From Symsagittifera roscoffensis (taxonomy: Eukaryota; Xenacoelomorpha; Acoela; Convolutidae): DNA of 64,000 nt. Both the position numbers and the translations under genes were made by a program. The stretch lies in assembly GCF_963678635.1 (NCBI RefSeq), contig NC_087064.1:47229346-47293345 (forward strand), given 5' to 3'. Shown here one piece after another: positions 20,867 through 29,900 of this stretch (positions are counted from its first letter, which is position 1; each line of letters opens with the position of its first letter). The notes beneath the pieces were generated by a model. It had not been told where the DNA came from. It was given only the letters and a program-made list of their open reading frames with translations, and made no database searches.

Positions 20867-22211
20867 AAACCCCACTATAAATCAGATTTCATCCACAATA
20901 GAATCATCAAACCCACCTACCCCTACACCCTCTTCAGCTTATACCGCATCATTAGCACCATCATCCACATCCACCGAATCATCAAATAGCACTAATAGAG
21001 CTTATCGCACTTTCAAAAGAAAATTCCCAAACCATCCATTTCCAACAAAACCAGGAACAGCCCGTGAATATATTAATCATCCAAATCACACTAACACGAA
21101 AGATTTTTTAGCAATCACCTTACCTTCATTTCCACAATATACTTTGAACACTCCTAACAACACTAACGACACACGTAGTTTTGTAGATGAACAAGTTTTA
21201 ATGCCTACACTTCATTGGACATCATATTATCATTTTACTAACCCCCTTTGCCTACCTTTATCTAATACTCACATCGATATAGAAAGAAATCAAGATTTGC
21301 TATATCGACTCACCACACCACTAACACATAGACAATTTACTTATATAGGATATAAAAAGTCACTAAAAACATACACTGCACCCCGAGCAAACGAATATAC
21401 GCTAGAATATTACGATCAAAACATCATCCGAGCTAACCAAGACCAATTTTTAGATGATGATCGTTTCGCTAACCCACAAATCACAGAAAAATTCTTCATA
21501 AAAACACCATATGTATTTACACTCAATATATTTGATCGCAAATTCGACCACGTCATTTCTGAAGCACTAACCGACATGCAAGCTTACGAAAGTTTTAAAG
21601 AAAGATTTCAATTATTTTCACTAACCTTCAATTTCCTTGCACCACAAGAACGCGATTTGCACTGCTCACACGACATTATGTTACGAACTAAACAAACCCA
21701 CACATATACATATTATCGCTTCATACAAAATCATTTTGATCTACACACTCCATCAAGACAACCACACCACCGTTTTCAATTTATTAACTCTAAATACACA
21801 TCACCATTTTTTCTTAACTTCACATATTGCATCAAAGATACTAACCTTCACGGTATTCTTCGCAATTATGATCCCATAACCCAAATGTATATTTTTTGTC
21901 CCATCACGAAGACCTTCAACGCAGAAGAATCCAGACCCTTCCTTATCCCACATGAATTTATCCAACCTATAGAAATCCCGATATTAGAATTCATTCACAA
22001 CACTAAATACAATCACAAATTATATAATCTCATCCAAAACACACCTTATGAGTTTGCAGTTGGCACTGAAGAACTAAAAACTATTAAAGCACTTCAATTG
22101 CTTTGGCCACTGCTTCAAACTAAAAACATCATTCGCATACTAGCAAAATTACTAACAAATTCCGACATAATACACGACATCTTCCCCCACGGTTTTTTCC
22201 CCGACGACTAA
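20826..22211 (+). CDS. Element A frame Z2: second long accessory frame
   Basis: About 461 open codons after a TAG at 20823-20825; the first in-frame ATG comes only after 120 codons ('VLMPTLHW'). The N-terminal 90 residues are Ser/Thr/Pro-rich; from 'SFVDEQVLMPTLHW' on the protein looks folded, with many aromatic and charged residues and no membrane helix. It ends 'FPHGFFPDD'. Element D keeps traces, for example a frame reading 'SYVDELNVLPTL' near 51620-51660. No zinc knuckle, protease or known retroviral domain is visible. I do not recognise the family. Its position after env is where some retroviruses put accessory genes, but that says nothing about its role. Confidence 0.55.
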   Translation: MILSPYNNNPFHLENPTINQISSTIESSNPPTPTPSSAYTASLAPSSTSTESSNSTNRAYRTFKRKFPNHPFPTKPGTAREYINHPNHTNTKDFLAITLPSFPQYTLNTPNNTNDTRSFVDEQVLMPTLHWTSYYHFTNPLCLPLSNTHIDIERNQDLLYRLTTPLTHRQFTYIGYKKSLKTYTAPRANEYTLEYYDQNIIRANQDQFLDDDRFANPQITEKFFIKTPYVFTLNIFDRKFDHVISEALTDMQAYESFKERFQLFSLTFNFLAPQERDLHCSHDIMLRTKQTHTYTYYRFIQNHFDLHTPSRQPHHRFQFINSKYTSPFFLNFTYCIKDTNLHGILRNYDPITQMYIFCPITKTFNAEESRPFLIPHEFIQPIEIPILEFIHNTKYNHKLYNLIQNTPYEFAVGTEELKTIKALQLLWPLLQTKNIIRILAKLLTNSDIIHDIFPHGFFPDD

Positions 22212-23286
22212 GAAGTAAGTATAATTTATCATATTCATTAGCAGCTTACTAAACACCACAACACATATAATAATAGCATGACTAAGAAAAGGAAACCAAC
22301 GGTACCCAAACCGGATTAAACCAGTTTAAAACTGGATAATTTATCCTTTTGAAGACTATTATAAAGTCTAAGAAAGAAATAATAAAACACAAAAAAGTCG
22401 AAAGACAAACCCATACCAAAAACAATTTGATTTTTGAAAAAAGGACACAACCAACGAAACATAAGAAAAACCACAATAAACCCAACATAAAACGTTATCA
22501 CATAACAGGACCTCTCACAAAAACCGCACGAAATCATACTCCCACTCCTGGCCTAACCCAACAGAGAGGACGTCCTGAGCATGCTCTATAGCCGGCCTAA
22601 CCCACCGCGCTACATCCACGCTTTGTGACCACACTTCTATTTTTGATAAGAGGTACTCAAGGGTGAGTAACTCTTCAAAATAACCGAACTAAAACAAAAA
22701 GCTTTTGTGAAAACAACTAACCAAAATCATAATTAAAACACCGAACTAATAAAAATTTTATAAAATGTAAATTATACCTTGCAGTATATAGATCAGCATA
22801 CAACACCAAAGACGAACATCCAAAGACAAAAGGACCCCACTACACTCGAAAAAGAATGGCCAACCACAATCAATATGCCGTCCACAATCACAACTCAAAG
22901 GATTTAGAGTACGACTTGACTTCGCAGAAAAGGACTTCATTGAACTAGACCAATGACCACCTCGATGTTCAAGTATACGTACAGATCCGAGTAACCAGGC
23001 ATCCCCTCCACGCACAATCTCCACGCCATTCCCAGACTAGGTTGAACACAAAAGAAGTTCTCTACATGAAACAGAAAAACCTGTCATAGCAAACCATTCT
23101 GAAATCAGATTTGAGTTTGTTGAGAAAACCCAGTCGTTGTCATAAGAAGACACAACGATTGATCATGGAACTTCTCTAACAGGAGAACCCAGAAGAAATA
23201 TGATGTTCGCCAAATACCAACGTCCATCATCCATCCTTTGAATTGCAGAAAAACTATTCTAAAAAACTCTGTAAAACCCGGATGGG
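22212..23286 (+). other. 3' non-coding region of element A
   Basis: Holds no convincing gene. The part from about 22290 to 22690 is the counterpart, in opposite orientation, of the 592-bp unit triplicated at 49043-50820. On the minus strand at about 22575-22620 it carries 'TAGCGCGGTGG' followed by GTTAGGCCGGC, a good fit to a tRNA-type A box. The polypurine tract before the LTR is weak ('GGATGGG'). Confidence 0.65.
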
Positions 23287-23697
23287 TGGAACCTGATCTA
23301 AACTACATTTTATGATTGGATAAATTAGATATTTTACCACTGTAAAGTATTTAATATTAACCAATCATGATCCATCTAACTAACAACCCACTTATTTGTA
23401 AGTGCTGAAATTACTTGTAATTTCAGCACCAGAGAGATTTGAATTTAACTTAGAAATTAGTTGCCTCTCCGAGAGAACTTCAGTAGCCGCAATAAACCAG
23501 TATACCCTAGATCTATTGAGCCTAGCAGAGACTAGTTAAACAACCTGAGACTAGAATAGTATAAGAGTAAGATTAGGATCGGTATTAGACTAAGAAGTTG
23601 CACGAATCTATCCGGCCGAAAATAAGATAGCGTGACGAGCAGACGGTGTACCCTATCCGAAATTACTCTATGAGTTAAGACCATCGGTTATAACTCA
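23287..23697 (+). repeat. 3' LTR of element A
   Basis: 411 bp, TG...CA, identical to the 5' LTR except T at 23484. It is followed by the ACAA target duplication. LTR pairs are identical when inserted, so a single difference implies a young insertion. Confidence 0.95.
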
Positions 23698-23881
23698 ACA
23701 AACTTTTAAAAATCTACATTAAGACCATTTATCCACGGGGGAAAGGACCAACACAAGAGCTGTACAGCTCATCACGGCGAACCGCTGTTGTGCCCCTGTT
23801 TAAGAACTACATGCAATTTTTTGTGGTTATTTTTCTGGGCTGGGTAATGTTGCTTCACCCTCAAGCAACGAGCACGGATCA

Positions 23882-23968
23882 TGGTGGGCCTCGAACATCC
23901 GACCTTTCGATTAAGAGGCGGAGACGTAACCACTTCACCACCGCTCCCCATAACCACTTCACCACCGC
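23882..23968 (-). repeat. tRNA-Lys(CTT)-like SINE fragment
   Basis: On the minus strand, 'GTGGTGAAGTGGTTACG' resembles a D-arm/A box, 'CCTCTTAATCG' an anticodon loop with CTT, and 'GTTCGAGGCCC' a T-arm/B box, in the right order and roughly the right spacing. The acceptor arms do not pair, so it is not a working tRNA. A 21-22-base piece containing the A box is repeated in tandem (about 23925-23970). Most likely the head of a tRNA-derived SINE or a decayed tRNA. Confidence 0.55.
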
Positions 23969-24511
23969 TCCCTCGACTCGTTGAGGAAGATTGAAGTGTT
24001 GTTTTCTCTTAAAAAAACCTGATACGATTTTCAGCTCCGGCTGTTGTTTATCAACAAAAGCCTTCAAAAATCAAACAACCTTTCCTGCAAGGCCAAGTGC
24101 TTTATGAATAACTTAAGGCAACTTCCCAAATTACGAATTCTTCAATGATGTTAGTTTGAACTCATATAAGTTGAAAGGAAATGATGTTCTGCAGTCAGGC
24201 GAAAATCACTCTTAGCCAGTCCGTCACTCGCCGAGAGCAGGCCGTTCCGCACGGCATGTGCTTGTTCATATTCATTATCAGCATGCTTCCGCGAGCAAAA
24301 AGACCAGCGGCGCGACTTACGAAAAGACTGATGATCATAAAACACGTGTTCTGCATTGAACCTAGGACACCTTCATCCCCCAACCTACGACAGTATAGTG
24401 AACCTAACCCCCCCTTCACCCAAAGGAAAGATTGACTTATTTTAATAAGATGCGCAATAGTGATGAAGAAATGTGTGTATTGTCAGTTAAATATCTGTGG
24501 TGGGGTCTTAC

Positions 24512-24682
24512 CTCCTGCTGTGCCTGTTCCTTGAGTGCGATGATGTGGTCGTTGGCCTCCATCTGGGCCCTCTTCAGCTGCTGCTTCCTCTCCCCCCTCG
24601 CAGTCTCCACCACCCCCTTCGCCTCCTTCTCAGCCCTCAGCAGGGCATTGATCGTGCTATTCGAACTGTCAGATGACGTCAT
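24512..24682 (-). CDS. ATP6V1G: V-ATPase subunit G, exon 1 (N-terminal part)
   Basis: 57 codons from ATG (24682-24680) to a GTAAG donor at 24511, phase 0. The run 'NSTINALLRAEKEAKGVVE' matches the conserved N-terminal helix of subunit G (usual form 'GIQQLLQAEKRAAEKV'), followed by 'RKQQLKRAQMEANDHI', equivalent to 'RLKQAKEEAQAEI'. Together with exon 2 the protein is 128 residues. Subunit G pairs with subunit E to form the peripheral stalk of the V-ATPase. A perfect TGACGTCA palindrome lies over codons 1-3; since it is coding, a regulatory role is uncertain. An additional 5' non-coding exon may lie upstream (beyond 24700), but I cannot see one. Confidence 0.87.
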
Positions 24683-24699
24683 CAGCACTCCTCTCTCTG

Positions 24700-25765
24700 T
24701 GTAGTCTAGTGTCTATCCTTCGAAAAGTTTCTTCACAAAATACTATTTGTTTATAAAGAATCTGACAGTGACATTTTTGAGTTCCTGGGGCTTAAGGGGA
24801 TCCTCATGAGCGGTAAAACCATAAAAGGTTGACAAACAGCATGATAACTTTTAGCTATATAATGAAAATTACGACTATGTAGATTTCATTTCAACAAAAA
24901 ATGCACTTTTTTACCGTTTTTTTCGGAACCGAAACAATTGATTATTCAAATCACAAAGTACACTACTTTTACTTGGAAGATAAATTTTAGGTATTTACTT
25001 ATAGCGGGTTAATTCCGAGTGCGGACAAATTCCGTGACAAAAAATGGTTACTTACTTCTCTGAAAATGTAGGTTTGTAAGTTATGGAGTTGTTAACTATT
25101 TGTACTCTGCGTGAATAATAAACGCAAGTTTTATGTTCGAACCAGATTTAAACTGTGTTTGAGTTTCGCGCAGTTTGTGTCTAATGTTGGTTTGAGATAA
25201 ACTGAAGAATGATCGTATTGTTCATTATAAACATACGCTTAACTATAGGCCGTAAAAACGATTAGCTCTACTCTAACTCAACTAAATGTGCGCCATATTT
25301 TATTACTCAAAATTACTCTACACAAAGAAAAAAATCCCGATTCGGTAATTGCATTCCGCATTTGCAAGATGCGATTATTTAAACATACACTTATAATTCA
25401 AAAGCATCTGTGTTCAAAAAAGAAGCTTCAAAAACCGACTAGGCTCAGGTTTCTTCAATCAAATGAAAACAAAAATTCTGTACCGGAACCGGGTCTTAAC
25501 AATTGTTTTGCCCCCCCCCCTTCCTCCGCCGCATTACGGTATCTAGTAAAGATGTGCCATCCCTTAAATACTTAAATAACTATAATTCATTAATTACGAA
25601 CATGTGAGTTTTGCAACTCGTAACGAAGTTTCCCCCTTTTGCAATAGGGGTAAAAATTAGTTTACAAGATCCTCGGAGCAAAATCATGAATGTTCTGATC
25701 GCCTTTTAAGGTGTTAAGTTTCGAAAATTCTTTTTACAACAATCTGTTCGGCGTTTCTTTCATAT
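24700..25765. other. Upstream region of V-ATPase G, no gene seen
   Basis: Presumably contains the promoter of the V-ATPase G gene. I find no TATA box I would defend. A CCCCCTT...AGGGG hairpin related to those in the intron lies near 25632-25650, and a run of ten C near 25509. Confidence 0.4.
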
Positions 25766-26239
25766 ATTGACTTTGGGTGCCGGACATCAAGCCGACGGGA
25801 CTTCAAGCCGAATCGTAAAATTAGGAACTTCAAGCCGAAAATTTTCTCATGAAGTCATGAAATAAGATTAATTTGAACACTTTTCGGAAGATTTTTTCAT
25901 TTTCATGATCTTTAGTCGGTATTTATTAGCGTTTTCATAAAATTTAAACATCCAAATGATGTTTAGGAAAGTTGAAAAATAAACACGGTTGAAGGCAAAT
26001 TTCTTGTTTATAATTTATGCATTTTAAAAACCAGCTGATATTATTAACGGATGTCAATCCTAAATGATTCATTGTCATAAATAACGCTTATTATGGACTA
26101 AACTAGCGTACGATTTTGAAAAGCAACGTTTTACAGATGAAAAAATATTGATTTGAGGTGCTTGTAAAGTTTAATTTTCGGCCTGAAGTCCCTTGGGCTT
26201 GAAGTCCCGTCGGCTTGTTGTCCTAGACCCATTGACTTT
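25766..26239. mobile_element. MITE with 9-bp target duplication
   Basis: Element body 25775-26230 (456 bp), flanked on both sides by ATTGACTTT (25766-25774 and 26231-26239). The ends are inverted repeats that begin GGGT and share 'CAAGCCGACGGGACTTCAAG'; the right arm extends to about 26177. 'ACTTCAAGCCGAA' recurs within each arm. There is no coding capacity. A 9-bp duplication is the usual footprint of MULE-type transposases, so it is probably a non-autonomous MULE, though the termini are not diagnostic by themselves. Confidence 0.8.
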
Positions 26240-26265
26240 TGCTTTTTATGCAATTGTAAAGTATT

Positions 26266-26654
26266 TGCTTGAAGGACCGAATGCTTGAAATTAATTTTAG
26301 CTTGCTTTCAGCCAATCAAAATTGAGTATTCAAAATCTCAAAAAAAAATCACAAAAATCTCAGAGTAAGAAAATAAATCCAGGCCATTAGTGTTATTATT
26401 GACCGATTAAACAATAAGTAGATAAGTTTTCAAGACTGAAAAAGTCTTATTTTTTGAACTCATTAATGTTGATGATTATCTGAATAGTAATGCGGTTGTT
26501 ACCTGCAATTTGTAATATTTTCGATTATTTTCCACTGATGTAATACATTTTCTGTTAATTTTGACTTCGATTTTGTGAGAAAGGCATTCAGCCAATAGAA
26601 ACGTTTAGCGATTTTGATTGGTTGAAACTTTTCAAGCATTCAGTCCTTCAAGCA
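26266..26654. mobile_element. Second inverted-repeat element
   Basis: The ends are inverted repeats of about 25 bp starting TGCTTGAAGGAC and continuing GAATGCTTGAAA, with one mismatch. 'CCAATCAAAAT' follows in both arms. No target duplication is obvious. Non-coding, 389 bp; a second MITE-like element immediately next to the first. Confidence 0.6.
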
Positions 26655-26779
26655 TGAGAACCCTCCCCGCCATATAGTCATATTACATAACTAGCCCCTA
26701 AATTTTTTATTGAAATCTTGATTTACTAGACTGACCAACAGAAGAAAAAGTAGAATAAAGTTGATCTCATATTCATCAT

Positions 26780-26994
26780 TGTTGTGATTTTACATCAGGT
26801 TTTGCAATTATTGCTAAACATACTTATTTAATTAACCGGTCACTTAGTTATGACCTTCACTAGCCATTCTCTCCGGCGGAGAGAATGATTTCTCATTGTT
26901 TTAATGTTTTAACTTACCGACTAATTCATATTATTTCTTATCCCTTTTGATAGTTTTAATTTAGAATTAGCTACAACAAAGTAACATTTTATCA
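26780..26994 (+). repeat. 5' LTR of element B
   Basis: 215 bp, TGTTGTG to TATCA. It differs from 33512-33726 at two positions (T/C in 'GATTTCTC' near 26890 and G/A in 'TTTTGATAG' near 26950). A perfect 10-bp dyad, ATTCTCTCCG-G-CGGAGAGAAT, lies at 26866-26886. The last base of the LTR is the A of the gag-pol start codon. Confidence 0.95.
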
Positions 26995-29900
26995 TGGCGC
27001 AGTCATCAAACGAATCTAACGTGAGAGGAATACCTCCCTTTTGGCAAAACCATACGGTAGACCCACCCATCCCTTGGGAAGATTGGAGTGATCTGTTTCA
27101 ATTAGCAATTATAGCTAAAGAAAACATAGATATAGAAAATCTACTCAATCCGTCGGAGAGACAACATCCATTACCACCAAATTTGGAAAACCCACCGGAC
27201 GGTGAAACAGACGCCCAAAGACGCTTGAGATTGGAGAGAAATATCCAAGAACAAAGAAGATATGACGAAGAAGAAACAGCTTCGATAAAAACCGAAACTA
27301 AGAAATTTAACGGAATGCGAATAGAAGAAGCAGACAAGAAATTACGATCAGTCTTATATCTGGCATTGGGAAATGAAGGAAAAAGGATCTTCGGACAGAA
27401 ATTTACCAAGGTGAAAGTCTTACAAATTTCTTTTAAACAATTCTGGGAGTTTTTAGCGACTGCTTTCGTAAGAAAATCAAACGTCCCATTTGAACGACAT
27501 AAACTGTTAAATAGAAAACAACGCGACAGAGAATCCCTCGAACAATTTTGGGGTGCCTTAGCTGAAATGGCTAAAAAGTGCGACATATCCGCAGGAGAAG
27601 AAGAGTGGATAAGAGATATTTTCATAAATAATATGAAAAACTACGATATACAAAGGAAATTATTAACAGAAACCCTCCCTCCACGCGAAGCACTAAACGT
27701 AGCACTTATCGATGAAAAAGGAATTTTAAATCACTTGAAGTTAACTAATAATTTCAAATCCAACGGATCATCTGTACATAAACCAAACAACCATTTTAAC
27801 GTCAAAAGAGAACCAACTCTCAACATCGAAAGAAGTAACAGCTGTATGAAGTGTGGCGGTTCATTCTCAAAAGGACACTTAGCAGTTTGCCCAGCAAAGG
27901 ACACAACTTGTACTTCTTGTAAATTCAAAGGTCATTTCACCAGACTTTGTAGATCTCGACGTAAAAATGTAAACATTGTAAATACCCAAATTGTAGATAA
28001 TACAGATTTTAATCCGTCGGATTTCCCGGATGTAAATACCGACCACACGGATAGAGAATGTTGCGGTGTCATAAACGCATGGTCGGAATCTGGACAAAGT
28101 GAAAACGACGATTACTCTGTACTAAATATAACTACAATTTTTGATAACGACGGAAAGGAACTGAAGAAATTATTAAACATCGGACTCGGAAAAGAAAACC
28201 AAGTAATTTTAAACATTCAAGTGGATTCAGCTAGCCCAGTGAGCTTTCTTAAGAAAAACGTTCTTCACGAATTGAAATTACGCGATCCATACTTGAAAAT
28301 TTATCCGGTGGATAAGACAACCAGAGACCTTTACTGTGGATTCACGGATAATTCCATAAATATCACTGGAAAGGTGAAGATTCCGATATTCTCAAATGGT
28401 TGGTCAGATAACGACTGTCAATTCTTCTTAACCGAGGGACATGAAAGGAACATCTTAGGAAACGACAACCTTCCAAAAGTGGGAATAGAGGTCTCTCAGA
28501 AACATTTTCCACACTTCCAGACCAACAAGCAGTGTAAGTCAGTAAATTCCATTTCCCAAACAAACCAAGATAGGGAAATCCTTAATATATCAAAGTCATT
28601 TAAAAATTTATTCCTTCGGATTGGAAAAATTAAAAATCAAATGAAAATTACCCATTTTCACGAACCATTAAAACCAATCCAACTAAAAGGAAGACGTGTC
28701 CCCCTACATTTACTGGATGCGGTAAAAACAGAACTCAATAGATTAAAAGCAGAGGGACATATTAAAAAATTGGAAAATTGCGACGAAGACAGATTTATTA
28801 GCCCAATAGTCATCACTTGCAAAAAAGACAAATCTATCAAACTGGCATTAGATTCCAAGTTCATAAACAAACAGATTTACAAGAACAAATATCAAATGCC
28901 AAACATTCATGAACTTGTAGACAACGTCGCGGCACAAATTACTAATGATTCCGTTGGAGAAGTGTGGTTTACTAATCTAGACTTAAAAAATGCATACAGT
29001 CAATTAGCATTAGACAAATTTACTAGTAACCAATGTAACTTCAGTATTGTGGGCGGTGACATTACTGGTACTTACCAATTTTTAACTGGTTTTTACGGCT
29101 TAGGGGATATGCCCAACGAATTTCAAAGAGTAATGGACTCTACGTTAGGTTCAATCCCATTTACAAATTGTTACTTGGACGACATTTTAATTTCTTCCAA
29201 AGGAACATTCTTAGACCACAAGAATATTGTATTAAAAATTCTATCGACCCTCGACGAATACAACTTTGCCGTAAAATGGTCAAAATGTAAATTCTTTCAA
29301 AAAGAAATAGAATGGTTGGGATTTAAAATCTCTAAATCAGGAATTACCCCGTTATTCGACAAATCGAAAGCTATCAAAGACCTACCTATACCGAAGAATC
29401 TGAAAGAATTACGATCATTTTTTGGTTCTATAAACCAATACATTAAATTTGTCCCAAACCTTGCATCCTTAGGAAGCCCACTCCGTCCGCTCCTAAATAA
29501 GAAATCAATATTCCAATGGAACGATGATCATACAAAAGCGTTTGAAAGAATAAAAGAGGAAATCGTTAATTTAACAGAGAATACACATTTCGATGTAAAA
29601 CGAAAAACTAGAGTGAAAACAGACGCATCACACAATGGACTTGGAGCCTCGCTGGAACAACTCCATGGGAACGATTGGAAAACAATCTCATTTGCGTCAC
29701 GTTTTTTAAATCCTCACGAGTCCAAATACTCTACTAACGAACTCGAACTTTTAGGGGTTGTTTGGGCTGTTGAGCATTATAAAAATTACCTCTACGGCTC
29801 TGATTTCGAAATAATTACTGATCACAAGGCCCTATTATCCGCTCTTTCACCAAACCACGGAAATAAAACCTACCACAGTAGATTAACAAGATGGGTAGAC

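Larger units (their letters stand above)
10206..23697 (+). mobile_element. Element A: 13.5-kb env-bearing Ty3-like retroelement
   Basis: Order: LTR, primer site, 1.3-kb leader, reverse transcriptase, RNase H, integrase, two small membrane frames, long ATG-less frame X, Env-like glycoprotein, frames Y/Z1/Z2, 1.1-kb 3' non-coding region, LTR. The polymerase order RT-RH-IN and the HHCC/DD35E integrase place it in the Ty3 group. Usual Ty3 elements are 5-9 kb, so this one is very large although no gag or protease is visible. LTRs differ at one of 411 positions, implying a recent insertion. Pol is broken by at least three frame changes. The plus strand is strongly A-rich and G-poor. Element D at the right of the window is an older relative in the opposite orientation. 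It may be an endogenous retrovirus-like agent of an invertebrate; infectivity cannot be judged from sequence. Confidence 0.92.
10202..23701 (+). repeat. Target site duplication of element A (ACAA)
   Basis: ACAA at 10202-10205 directly before the 5' LTR and again at 23698-23701 directly after the 3' LTR. Four bases is typical of the gypsy/errantivirus side of the Ty3 family. It shows that the two LTRs belong to a single insertion. Confidence 0.85.
5841..24511 (-). other. 18.7-kb intron of V-ATPase subunit G
   Basis: Bounded by GTAAG (donor, 24511-24507 on the minus strand) and AG (5842-5841), both exon ends in phase 0. It holds element A in the opposite orientation, several dispersed hairpin repeats, a relic of a transposase and a tRNA-like SINE piece. 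I infer the intron from the fit of the two exons to one known protein. Confidence 0.8.

Noticed and set aside
22282-22591. Overlapping 68-80-codon frames on both strands in the 3' region of A
   Set aside because: Low complexity, not conserved as protein in the 592-bp units of D, where length differences in T runs break them.
27098-27625. 175-codon minus-strand frame
   Set aside because: Antisense shadow of the Gag of element B.
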